Positions 25,656 to 34,993 are shown, numbered from the stretch's first letter. The stretch is 64,000 nt of DNA from an uncultured Desulfatitalea sp. (GCA_937868765.1 CALMNL010000004.1:508749-572748); one strand, 5' to 3'. The notes: a model not told the origin generated them from the letters alone. Numbers and translations are program-made.

Positions 25656-27101
25656 TTAACGTGGCCAGCGGCGCACGATGTTGCCCTGGGAGTCTTTTAC
25701 GGTGACGGTGAAGCCGTGATCGCCATCCAGGCGATGGGTTGCGCAGCTGATTCAGGGGTCGTAGGCACGCACCGCCATTTCGATCTGGTTCAGGATGCCT
25801 TCGTCGACATGGCCATCCTTGATCAGGGTGCGGGCCGCCTGGTTGACGCTCATGTTCATGGGGCCGAGGTTGTGGGTGGTGCCCACGATGAGATTGGCGT
25901 GGGCGATCAGGCCGTTGCTGTCGGTCGTATAATCGTGAATCAGGGTGCCGCGCGGCGCCTCCACGCAGCCCACGCCGCGGCCGGCCTTGGGTTCGACCTT
26001 GGCGCGCACGTTGGGATCGGTGATCTCGGGGTCCTTTAGAATTTCGATGGCCCGCTCGCAGGCGTAGACCTCTTCGATGAGCCGGGCGTAGTGGTAGAGC
26101 AGCGTCGCCTGGGCCGGACGGCCGAAGAGCGAGCGGAACTCTTCCAGTTCGGCCTGGGCCCGGGGCGTGGCCATCTTGTCGGCGACGTTGATGCGCGCCA
26201 GGGTGTTGGCCCGGTAGATGCCCTTGGGTTGCTCCAGGTCCATGGAGAAGCCTTCGTTCCAGAAGCGCGCGTAGGGATACTTGCCGTAGGAATAAGGCTC
26301 CACATGCTCGCCGATGTAGTTGGCGTAATCCTTGGCGGCGAAATCGGTGTAACTGCCGTCGGCCTTCATGATGCGCAGTTTGCCGTCATACAGGTTCAAG
26401 GCGCCCTGGGCATCGATGGTGCCGATGAAGCCGGTCTTGATCACGCCCAGGGTCTGGATGGCCTCCAGGTACTGGGGGAAGACCCCTTTCTTGGCAAAAT
26501 CGATGGTGAAGAGCGCGAAATCCAGGATCTGCTGCATCTTGTCGAGCATCTCCTTGCGCTCTTCTTCCAACAGCGGTTTGGCGAACCCGCCCACCACGCC
26601 GGCAACCGGGTGGATGGTCTTGCGGGAGAATTTATCCAGCATCATCTTGGCCATCTGGCGGGTCTTGACCACCTGGGTGGCCAGCTCGGGATTGGCCTGG
26701 GCGATGCCGATGACGTTGCGCACGGCATAGTCGGCCGTGGGGCCGATGACGAAGTCCGCCGCCGCCAGGAAGAAGAAGTGCAGCAGTTTGTCTTCGGCAT
26801 GGGCGATGGTCTGCATCAGCTCGCGCAGCTTGCTGCCGGCCGGCGTGGGGGTGACCCCGAAGCAGCCGTCCACGGCCTTGTTGGAGGCCAGGTGGTGCAT
26901 CCAGGGGCAGATGCCGCAGATGCGACTGACGATGCGCGGCACCTCCTCGGCCGGCTTGCCTTCGATGAACTTTTCGAACCCGCGCAGCGACATGTAGCTG
27001 AGACGGGCATCGGCCACATTACCGCTGTCATCCAGGGTGATGCCGATGGAGGCATGGCCTTCGATGCGGGTGATGGGCTGAATGGTGATGGTTTGGGACA
27101 T
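25656..27101 (-). CDS. mvhA: [NiFeSe] hydrogenase large subunit MvhA/VhuA, with selenocysteine
   Basis: A 481-residue catalytic subunit of a group-3 (Mvh/Vhu) hydrogenase that splits H2 at a Ni-Fe site. The N-terminal Ni motif is RICGIC (near residue 62). The frame meets UGA at 25752-25754 right after RAYDP and then continues I-S-C-A-T-H-R. Read as Sec450 this gives DPUISCATHR, the C-terminal Ni-binding motif (DPCxxCxxH) with the first Cys replaced by Sec. A 25-residue tail after His456 ends at TAA 25656-25658; such tails are removed by a HycI-type protease, encoded upstream at 34436. A SECIS-like hairpin follows the UGA. The ATG at 27101 has AAAGGAGG. Without readthrough the enzyme would lose two Ni ligands. 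Confidence 0.93.
25719..25754 (-). promoter_or_regulatory. Sec codon and SECIS-like hairpin of mvhA
   Basis: UGA at 25752-25754 is followed by 16 nt and then the hairpin ATCGCC-TGGAT-GGCGAT (25719-25735 on the minus strand): a perfect 6-bp stem with a 5-nt loop containing GG. Bacterial SECIS elements lie in this position within the reading frame and recruit SelB. Confidence 0.8.
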
Positions 27102-27116
27102 GGGGTATGCCTCCTT

Positions 27117-28043
27117 TTATTTGTGCGCCGGGCGCAGCAACCCATGCGCCCCGGAAAACCGGAGCATGGAGATGCTTTCCGGTAGTGTCGCGATGTCGAT
27201 GCCGTTGGACGCCAGAGCATTGAGCATGTCCAGGCGCTGATTGCCTTCGGGCCGCACCGGACCGTAACATCCCCGGCAAGGCACCCGCGCCGAAACGCAG
27301 CGCGGCACGATCCCGTCGCCGCCGCAGCCGGCCCGGGTCACCGGCCCCATGCACATGTAGCCCTGCTCGAGCAGACAGCGCATCTTGTCCAGAGGTTCGC
27401 CGGGCGCGCCGTATTCCGGGGCCTTCAGAAATCTCTGGACGCTCTTCAATTGGCCCTTGCCTTCCCGGCGGGTGGGGCAGGTGTCGCAGACGCTCTTGTC
27501 CGGCAGCACGGGTGAACGGCCTTCCACCAGGGCCACCAGGGCCGCGAAGACATGGTCCGGATGGGGCGGGCAGCCGGGCAGGTAGATATCCACGGCGATC
27601 TTCTCGTCCAGGGCCATGACCGAGTCGAGCAGCGGCGGCAGGCCCTCGCTGGGAAAGGCGCCCGGCGCATCGGTGGTTTCGGTGGCGTAGTAGCGCTGCT
27701 TGATCTCCTCGTTGCTGAAACTGTTGGCCAGCGTGGGGATGCCGCCGTGGGTGGCGCAGGTGCCCAGGGCGATGATGATCTTGCAGCTCTTGCGAAACGC
27801 CTCGGCCACCTCCACGTGCTCCTGGTTGCGAAGCCCGCCGCTGAGGATACCCACATCGGCCTCGGGGATCTCGATGTGCTTTCCCGTGCCCCGCTGGCCG
27901 AAGTATTTGTGGTCCATGAGGGCCGGCAGGTGGACGAACTGCGCCACTTTGAGCACATCCAACAGCCGCTCGCCCATGTCGACGATGGAGATTTCACAGC
28001 CTGAACAGGAATTGAGCCAATCGCTGGCAACTTTAACGGTCAT
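27117..28043 (-). CDS. mvhG: Hydrogenase small subunit MvhG/VhuG
   Basis: The 308-residue electron-transferring small subunit of the Mvh-type hydrogenase. The proximal cluster motif is SCSGCEIS (about residues 13-19), followed by ALGTCATHGG and LPGCPPHPD, all typical of [NiFe] small subunits. More cysteines near the C terminus (CMGPVTRAGCGG, CRGCYG) hold further Fe-S clusters. There is no Tat signal, as expected for a cytoplasmic group-3 enzyme. The start at ATG 28043 follows AGGAGG; the upstream MPRGGY extension is rejected. It lies 15 bp before mvhA. Confidence 0.95.
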   Translation of the reverse strand: MTVKVASDWLNSCSGCEISIVDMGERLLDVLKVAQFVHLPALMDHKYFGQRGTGKHIEIPEADVGILSGGLRNQEHVEVAEAFRKSCKIIIALGTCATHGGIPTLANSFSNEEIKQRYYATETTDAPGAFPSEGLPPLLDSVMALDEKIAVDIYLPGCPPHPDHVFAALVALVEGRSPVLPDKSVCDTCPTRREGKGQLKSVQRFLKAPEYGAPGEPLDKMRCLLEQGYMCMGPVTRAGCGGDGIVPRCVSARVPCRGCYGPVRPEGNQRLDMLNALASNGIDIATLPESISMLRFSGAHGLLRPAHK

Positions 28044-28094
28044 ATAGCCTCCTCGTGGCAATCGTACATTGCGGACCCGGGCCTCGCGCTTCTG

Positions 28095-29213
28095 TCACTG
28101 GCGAAAGGAGACCGGAGCCGGAGTGTGTCCGCGGCGGATATGGCGCGCGTTTTTCTTCTTCTGGGCGGAGCCGCCGCGGACACCGGCCAGTGCGTCGGTG
28201 ACATAGCTGGCATTTTCCTTGTAGTTGAACTCTTCGATACAGCCGCTGCCCTTGGCATCGGCCAGGCTGGCGCGCCCCAGGGGCGTGCGGGTCAGCACCG
28301 TGGTCCAGCCTTCGGCCGCACCGATACCGCCGAAGGAGATGTCGGCGAACTCGGCGGCATAGTCCGAGCAGAACTGGCAGGCGTAACGTCGGATGGCGAA
28401 CAGGTCGTTGAGCGGGATCGATTTGACTTCCCCGGAGTGCAGATGCAGCATCAGCGATTCTTTGATGTTGACCTTGCGCACCTGGGCCCAGTCAAATCCG
28501 CCCAATTCGGCCAGCTCGGCCCGTTCGGCTTCGCCGAAGACGAAGTTGCCCGAGCAGAAGAGCCCCAGGCACAGCTTGATGGCATCCGATGGGACCAGTT
28601 CCATGGCCTGCATGCGACGCACCGAGTTGATCTGGCAGGGGGTGCCCACCAAGGCCACGCGCTTGAGCCCCTTTTTGACCATAGGGTCGAATTCCTCGAT
28701 GGACGAGTAGGTCATGTACTGTTCGCTGAACTGCTTCATACCGTGGGAGGTGTCGAAGAAAAAACCGGCCGCAGCGATGATCTCCTCCCGGCTGGTGGCC
28801 AAAAACGGCGCCCGCTGGAATGGCCCGATCTGCCGGGTCACGATGGCACCGTCGATGCGCCCGCGGTCGAACAAGTGCAGCAGCAGGGCGGTCACCACAC
28901 CGCCGTCGGTGGCCTTGGCCAGGATCTCTTTGTCCGTGGCGCGGGCCACCGAGGTCTCGATCACCCGCCCCATGGGCTCGCTCCAGTTGGCCCGACGCCG
29001 GATCTCTTCTTCGAGCTCCTCGATCTCCGGACAGATGGCATGGCACAACCCGCACTCAATGCACTTTTCGATCTCGTCGTAACAGGGCTTGCCCTCGTCA
29101 TCGATCTTGAGGGCACCGTAGTTGATGGCGGTACAGAAAGTGACGCAACCACCACAGCGATGACAGCGCCCTGGTTTCTGCACTTCCTGGATCAAGTTGA
29201 AGAAAGTCTTCAT
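28095..29213 (-). CDS. FrhB-family Fe-S flavoprotein (coenzyme F420 hydrogenase beta-like)
   Basis: A 372-residue FrhB/FdhB-family protein. Two ferredoxin-like cysteine groups are at the N terminus (CHRCGGCVTFC and CIECGLCHAIC), then KATDGGVVTALLLHL and GTPCQINSVRRMQ, typical of the family, plus CQFCSDYAAEFADIS. In methanogens FrhB holds FAD and reduces F420; bacterial homologues are thought to pass electrons to other acceptors or donors. In this operon it may add an extra redox partner to the Hdr-Mvh complex. The ATG at 29213 has AAGGAG. The lysine-rich tail (QKKKNARHIRRG) is unusual. The exact electron acceptor is unknown. Confidence 0.9.
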   Translation of the reverse strand: MKTFFNLIQEVQKPGRCHRCGGCVTFCTAINYGALKIDDEGKPCYDEIEKCIECGLCHAICPEIEELEEEIRRRANWSEPMGRVIETSVARATDKEILAKATDGGVVTALLLHLFDRGRIDGAIVTRQIGPFQRAPFLATSREEIIAAAGFFFDTSHGMKQFSEQYMTYSSIEEFDPMVKKGLKRVALVGTPCQINSVRRMQAMELVPSDAIKLCLGLFCSGNFVFGEAERAELAELGGFDWAQVRKVNIKESLMLHLHSGEVKSIPLNDLFAIRRYACQFCSDYAAEFADISFGGIGAAEGWTTVLTRTPLGRASLADAKGSGCIEEFNYKENASYVTDALAGVRGGSAQKKKNARHIRRGHTPAPVSFRQ

Positions 29214-29286
29214 AACGGCTCCTTAAAGCACAGCGACTTTCGGCTGGGTTTGTCTGTTCGTCAATCGGCTGGCAGGGCTGATAAAT

Positions 29287-30585
29287 TTACAGCCCGAGCC
29301 GCGCCAGGTCCGGCCCCAGGTAAGTCCGTTCGTTTTCTCCCAGTACGCCCATGGCCAGGCAGAGTATGGTCCACAGGTGCACCGTATGGTATTTGCCTTG
29401 GTAGTGCTCGCTCAGGTCGTGCACCTGGGCGTGGCAGTTGTGGCACGGCGTCACGCAGTAGTCCGCCCCCGTGGCCTGGATCTGCTCGAACTTGATCCGG
29501 CCATAGTTTCGGCGTGCTTCGGGAAAGCCGGACTGCAGGAATCCGCCGCCGCCCCCGCAGCAGTAGTTGTTGGAGCGGTTGGGACTCATATCCACGAAGT
29601 TCTCTTCGCCCACAGCGGCTTTCAATACGTAACGCAGATCTTCGGCCACCGGATCGCCGAAGCTCTTGCGCACCAGCTGGCAAGGATCCTGGCAGGTGAA
29701 TTTGATCTTCAGATCCTTGTTCCAGGCGGCATTGACTTTCAGTTTGCCCTCGCGGATCAGCTCGGCGTAAAGTGTAATGATGCTCTTGATCTCGAACTTG
29801 TGAGAGATGTTGAACTTTTTCAGTCCGACCCGGACTGCGAAGAGTTCGTGCCCTCACTCCGTATTGAGCCAGTACTTGCACCCCAGGTCGTCCACCGCCT
29901 TGGCCTTGGTGCGCACCACCTTCTCCCAGTTCTCGTCGTCGGCGATGAACATGCAGTAGTTTTCGGCGGCCCACCCTTTAGACCCGTAGGTCCAGTCCAC
30001 GCCGCCCAGGTGCAGCACTTTCCAAAGGGGCACCATTTCATCGGGCTCGGTCACCGGCTCACGGGAGTTTTGATTGAGAAAATAGGTGGCGCCCTTCTTG
30101 TCCATGGGCGCGAGCAGGTGCTCGAATCCCGGCTGGCTCTGGCGCACCTCTTCGGCCACATCCTCCACCACGTAGCGCCAGTCTTCCTCATTGGCGCCCA
30201 TGGCGCTGCAGGTATCGCTGCGCAGGGCCATATCGCACGATTCGCGGATGCCCTTGGGGCGACGATCCCGGGGCCAGCTCTTGCGCAGGTTGAAGACCAG
30301 CTGGGGAATGTCGATTTTCATGGGGCAGACGTAGATGCAGCGCTGGCACATGGTGCAGTACCAGGCCCACTGGGTGCGCAGGATCTCTTCATCCATGCCC
30401 AGCGATGCCATGCGCAGCAGTTTGCGCGGGTCCATGCCTTCCAGGCCGGTGGCCGGACAACCGGCGGCGCAGGCGCCGCAGGTCAGGCAGGCATTCAAAT
30501 TGCCGCCGTCGGGCAGCAGGTCCATGACCTTGTCTTTGAACAGGCTCTTTGGCGCTCCTCCGAGGGGAAGTGTTTGTGTGGTCAT
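29287..30585 (-). CDS. HdrCB fusion (Fe-S and CCG domains) with selenocysteine
   Basis: A 432-residue fusion. The N-terminal HdrC-like half has CLTCGACAAGCPATG and CTMCQRCIYVCPMKID, ligands for two [4Fe-4S] clusters. The C-terminal half is HdrB/HdrD-like CCG: CQDPCQLV, NYCCGGGGGF and CVTPCHNCHAQ are intact. UGA at 29854-29856 falls at residue 244, in LNTE-U-GHELF, where this family reads ECGH. The frame stays open for 188 more codons of well-conserved sequence to the stop at 29287. A perfect 6-bp hairpin follows the UGA. AGGAG precedes the ATG at 30585. The first CCG module has lost several other cysteines. The protein should carry the disulfide-reductase-type cofactor; the partner thiol is unknown. 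Confidence 0.9.
29821..29856 (-). promoter_or_regulatory. Sec codon and SECIS-like hairpin of hdrCB
   Basis: UGA at 29854-29856, 16 nt, then CAGTCC-GGGTC-GGACTG (29821-29837, minus strand). Stem length, loop length and spacing are the same as in mvhA and mvhD, and the loop GGGUC is close to the GGUCU loop known from E. coli fdhF. Confidence 0.8.
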
Positions 30586-30593
30586 AGGGGCTC

Positions 30594-31028
30594 CTATAAA
30601 TTGGCCGCCGCGGTCCGCGATTGCCGTCGATTAGGTCCCAGGTCTTTGATCTTTTGAGTGAATTGAGTAACCACCTCAGCAAAACGGGGGGCTTCGGCCG
30701 AAGAGACCCACTCGATGGCGAAGCGCTCCGGATCGATGCCGCTGTCCTGCATCACGAGGCGGATAATTTGGGCGCGGGCTTGGGCTTTGTGATTACCTTC
30801 CAGGTAATGGCATTCACCCAGGTGTCAGCCCATGAGGATGACGCCGTCGGCGCCATGCTGGAATGCTTCCATCACCAGGTCCGGATGGACCATGCCCGAG
30901 CACATCACCCGCACGGCACGCAGGTTGGGCGGATACTGCAACCGCGATACGCCGGCCAGATCGCCGCCGGCGTAGGCGCACCAGTTGCACAGGAAACCGA
31001 GAATGACGGGTTCGAAGTTTTGAGACAT
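30594..31028 (-). CDS. mvhD: MvhD/VhuD electron-transfer subunit with selenocysteine
   Basis: A 144-residue [2Fe-2S] protein that links the hydrogenase to HdrA. It starts SQNFEPVILGFLCNWCAYAG, typical of MvhD, with RVMCSGMVHPD following. UGA at 30825-30827 is residue 68 in ILMG-U-HLGECHY, where the family has GCHxGxCHY. The frame continues for 76 codons (EGNHKAQARAQI, then FTQKIKDLG) to TAG at 30594-30596. The methanococcal homologue VhuD is a known selenoprotein with Sec in this motif. AGGAG lies upstream of the ATG at 31028. Stopping at the UGA would remove half the protein. The hdrCB start follows after 8 bp. Confidence 0.94.
30792..30827 (-). promoter_or_regulatory. Sec codon and SECIS-like hairpin of mvhD
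   Basis: UGA at 30825-30827, 16 nt, then ATTACC-TGGAA-GGTAAT (30792-30808, minus strand), a perfect 6-bp stem with a 5-nt loop. The loop TGGAA differs by one base from that of mvhA, while the stem sequence is wholly different, which points to conserved structure. Confidence 0.8.
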
Positions 31029-31079
31029 ATCTTCACCTTTCTCCTATAGGTGTGTAAGTGCACTTTTCTGACGATTGGC

Positions 31080-34000
31080 TCACCCATTCGCCGCCAGAGC
31101 CGCCACCACCTGGGCTTTGAGCTGTTCCAGCGTAAAGCCGTGCACATAGATGCCGCCCTTGGGGCAGGTGGCCGCACACAGGCCGCAGCCCTTGCACAGC
31201 GCCGGGTCGCTGGCGATCATGCGCCGGGGCCGGCCGTTGCCGTTTTCTTCCATCAGCTTCAGGGCGCGGTAGGGGCAGACATCCAGGCACAGGGCGCAGC
31301 CGTCGCATTTCTCGGTCACCGCCGACTTGATGGCATCCAGCTGCATCTCTTTCCTGGCCAGCACCACGCAGGCCCTGGAGACCGTGGCCTGGGCCTGGGC
31401 CAGGCTCTCTTCGATGGGTTGCGGGTAGTTGCCCATGCCGCACAGGAAGAGGCCGTCCACCGACATGTCCACGGGCCGCAGCTTGGGATGCGCTTCGGTG
31501 AGGAATCCGTCGGCATTGAAGCCGCATTTATACAAGGCCACCAGGTCGTGATTGGGGTTGGGCTCCACGGCGGCCGCCAGCACCAGATGGTCCACGCTGA
31601 GTTCCAGCGGCATCTGCAGGATGGGATCGCTGCAGGCGATGGTCAGGCCGCGGCCGTTGGATGTTACCCTCGGTTTGCTGTCGAGGGTGTAGCGGATGAA
31701 GAGCACGCCGAGGTCGCGGGCCTTCTTGTAAAGCTCTTCGCGCTTGCCGTAAGTACGTAGATCGCGGAAGAGCACGTAGACGTTCATGCGCGGGTTGAGC
31801 TCCTTGAGCCGGATGGCGCTCTTGACCGTATGGGTGCAGCAGATCCTGGAGCAGTAGGGGCGCTGCTCGTTGCGGGACCCCACACACTGGATGAAGGCCA
31901 CGCTGCCGAGTTTGGCAATCTCTGCCGGGCGCTCCATGAGCCGGGTCGCCATCTGAAGCTGGGTCATGACCCGCGGGTCCTGGCCATAGAGATATTCGTC
32001 AGGGCGACTCTCCCGGGCGCCGGTGGCCAGAATGGCGGCACCGTAGGTGATCGACTGGAGTTGACCGTCGACCTCGACCTCGCTGACGAAACTGCCCACC
32101 GAACCGACAGCCGTCTTCAAGGTGGCACTGGTCAGCACCTTGATGTGCTCGTGCTGGTTGACCTTTTCGATCAGCCCTTCCAGCCAGGGCCGCACCGCTT
32201 CGCCCTTGGCCGTGGAGGTGAGGTTCCAGGCGTTGCCGCCCAGGCGATCGGCTTTTTCGAGAAGCACTGTGGGATAGCCCTGTTCGGCCATACCCAGGGC
32301 CGCCGTCATACCGGAAATGCCGCCGCCGATGACCAAGGCTTTCTGAACGACCTGGATGGTGAGCTTGTGCAGGGGATCGGCCAGGGCCGCCTTGGCCACG
32401 GCCATACGCACCTGGTCCTTGGCCTTGGCCGTGGCCTTTTCCGGTTCGCGCTGGTGGACCCAGGAGTTCTGGTTGCGGATGTTGGCCATCTCCACCAGGT
32501 AACCGTTGAGCCCGGCCTCTTTGAGGGTGTCCTGGAAGAGGGGCTCATGAGTCCGGGGCGTGCAGGCGGCGATGACGATGCGATTCAAGTTGTGCTCGCG
32601 GACGCGGGCGGCGATCATGTCCTGGGTGTCGGCCGAACAGGTGAACAGATTGTTCTCGACCAGGGCCACATTGGGCAGGGCACGGGCATATTCGGCCACG
32701 CTCTTCACATCGACGACGCCGGCGATATTGATGCCGCAGGAGCAGACGAAGACACCGATGCGCGGGGCCTGCCCGCTCACATCGCGCTCGGCCGGATAAC
32801 TCTTCTCGCGGGTCAGCGTGCCCCGGACCACATGCAGGGCTTCGGCGGCGGCAGCCGCGGCGGCCGAGGCCTGGGTCACCGAACGGGGAATGGCCTTGGG
32901 GGCCTGGAAGGCACCGGTCACGAAGACGCCGGGCCGGGTGCTGTGCACCGGCGACAGGTTGGACGATTGGGCAAAGCCGAAATTGTCCAACTGGATGCCG
33001 AACGTCTCGGCCAGCTGCCGGCTGCCCTTGGCCGGTTCCAGACCCACCGACAGCACGGCCAGGTCGAATTCTTCTTCCTTGAGTTCACCGGCTTCGGTGA
33101 CGTAACGCATGCGCACGCCGTTGCCGCCCTCTCCGGGTTCGATGGTGTGCGGCCGGCTGCGCAGGAAGCGGATGCCGCGGGCCTTGGCCGATTCGTAATA
33201 ACGCTCGAACTCTTTGCCCGGGCTGCGCATGTCCATATAAAAGACGGTCTGCTCCACCGGCTGGCCCTTGGCGTGTTCGGCCGTGATCAGCATCTGCTTG
33301 ATGGCATACATGCAGCAGACGCTGGAGCAGTACCCATTGCTGCAACGATTGGTGTTGCGTGACCCGACGCATTGGATCCAGGCCACCTTGCGCGGCTCTT
33401 TTTCGTCGGATGGTCGGACCACATGGCCCATATAAGGACCGCCGGCAGAGAGCAGGCGTTCATATTGAATGCTGGTCACCACGTCGCTGATGCGGCCATA
33501 GCCGTAGAAATCCCATCCCGTGGGATCGAAGGGGGTATAGCCCGGTGCCAGGATCACCGAGCCGACGGCCATTTGAACGATCTCTTCCTTCTCCTCGAAA
33601 TCGATGGCGCCGGTGGGGCAGAATTTTTCGCAGGCCCGGCACTTGCCGCGGGTCAGATAGATGCACGCCTCCGGGTCGATGGCATATTTGAGCGGCACCG
33701 ACTGGGCGTACTTGATGTAGGCGGCCTTGCGCTTGCTCAGCCCCATGTTGTATTCGTCGGGTACCTTTTTCGGGCATTTTTCGGCACACGCCCCGCAGGC
33801 GATGCATTTTTCAGGTCGTATGTACCGGGGATGTTTTTTTACGGTGACGTTGAAATTGCCGGCTTCGCCGTTGAAACCGATCACTTCGGACAGGGTGTGG
33901 AGCTGAATGTTTAAGTGCCGACCGCACTCAACCAACTTGGGCGAAATAATTCACATGGCGCAGTCGTTGGTGGGATAGGTCTTGTCCAACTGGGCCATGA

Positions 34001-34397
34001 CGCCGCCGATGCCGGCGCTGCGCTCGACCAGATGGACCGCATACCCCGAATTGGCCAGATCGAGACTGGCCTGGATGCCGGCGATGCCGCCGCCGACGAC
34101 CATGACGGAACCGATGGGCTTGTCTGACATACGCACCTCGCTTTGGATGGATTTGGGTTGAGTAAGGATGGCATTATCAATGGGATGGGCGGGAAGATCG
34201 GGGGCCACGATGGCGGCCACCATCCGTTCGGGGATACGCAGCGTCTGGCTGAAACGGCGGAACTCCGATTCCTCGACCAGGTAACGCTTGCCGACGGTGG
34301 CGGTGGCTTTGAGCTTTCCGCTCTTGATCCAGTTGGTGATGGTATTGCGGTGGACACCGAGCTGTTGGGCCAATTGTCCGATACGAACATCGATCAT
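31080..34397 (-). CDS. hdrA: Duplicated HdrA with selenocysteine and an N-terminal HTH domain
   Basis: An open frame of 1105 residues if UGA is read. Residues 1-50 form an excisionase/MerR-like HTH (VRIGQLAQQLGVHRNTITNW). HdrA begins at Met90 (ATG 34128-34130, with a possible site GAGG upstream), so HdrA alone is 1016 residues. It has an FAD motif VVGGGIAGIQ and UGA at 33951-33953 in NDCAM-U-IISPKL, where HdrA has Cys. Ferredoxin motifs (CIACGACAEKC, CRACEKFC), then a second HdrA-like flavin module (VIGGGISGMTAALGMAEQG) and two [4Fe-4S] motifs (CDGCALCLDVC, CKGCGLCAATC) follow. HdrA is the flavin-bifurcating subunit. The HTH start (34397) has GGAGAG. The HTH could be read separately only if translation restarts at 34130. 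Confidence 0.88.
33911..33953 (-). promoter_or_regulatory. Sec codon and SECIS-like hairpin of hdrA
   Basis: UGA at 33951-33953 is followed after 19 nt by TTGAGTGC-GGTCG-GCACTTAA (33911-33931, minus strand), an 8-bp stem with one G-U pair and a 5-nt loop GGUCG. The hairpin sits 5 nt further from the UGA (by loop position) than in the other three genes, still in the bacterial SECIS range. Confidence 0.7.
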
Positions 34398-34435
34398 AAC
34401 TACTCTCCGCTTACATATATAAGGATGGCTGGTTG

Positions 34436-34930
34436 TCAGCGTCGAACGATCTCCATGATACGCCGGCACATCACCGGCACGGCCGCGGCCACGGCCGGCG
34501 ATAATCCAGGGCGCACCTCGTCGGGCACTTCGGCGGTCTGGGCCACCAGCACCCGAACTTCGATCGGAGTTCCCTCCTTGATCTCCTTGAGCATATTGGT
34601 TGTGGGAAACTGATGCAGGGAGAAGTCGCTGATTTTCTCCGGCTGAATCTGATCCACATCGATTTCATAGATTTGCCCCGGCACGCCGCCGGCCAAGTTC
34701 ATGGCATCCACAATGATTATCTGCTCTGGCTTCTCAGGGTATAGTAGGATGTCAAAGAGCAGGTCTCGGATGGCTGTGCCAATGTCGAGGCAGGCCACAT
34801 GCCGGGGCATTACATGATTTTTGGTCAGGTATTCGATGACTTCGGAGCCGAAGCCGTCGTCTCCGAAAAGGGGATTGCCACATCCAAAAACAAGGCAGCG
34901 CTGGGTGAGATGAGAGCCGGTTGCGAACAT
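34436..34930 (-). CDS. Hydrogenase maturation protease, HycI/HyaD-type
   Basis: A 164-residue endopeptidase of the family that trims the C-terminal tail of [NiFe] hydrogenase large subunits after nickel insertion. CLVFGCGNPLFGDDGFG carries the nickel-binding Glu/Asp position (Asp in GDDG), IIIVDAMNLAG the second Asp, and LHQFPTTNML the His. The longer frame reaches a TTG at 35029, but a sigma-54 promoter at 34994-35010 would start transcripts near 34984, so I use the ATG at 34928-34930. It is the first gene of the Mvh-Hdr operon and should cut MvhA after the His of UxxCxxH. The weak Shine-Dalgarno makes the start uncertain. Confidence 0.85.
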   Translation of the reverse strand: MFATGSHLTQRCLVFGCGNPLFGDDGFGSEVIEYLTKNHVMPRHVACLDIGTAIRDLLFDILLYPEKPEQIIIVDAMNLAGGVPGQIYEIDVDQIQPEKISDFSLHQFPTTNMLKEIKEGTPIEVRVLVAQTAEVPDEVRPGLSPAVAAAVPVMCRRIMEIVRR

Positions 34931-34993
34931 GCGATTTATGCCGTTTGTGCAATGTGTGCAGGTAATGCCTGTGGACGCTTCGGGCATTACAGT

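Noticed and set aside
25752-34469. Reading the four TGA codons as nonsense mutations (pseudogenes) or sequencing errors
   Set aside because: All four are TGA, never TAA or TAG; all fall on conserved Cys codons; frames stay open with conserved sequence after each; each is followed by a SECIS-like hairpin; and flanking genes are intact.
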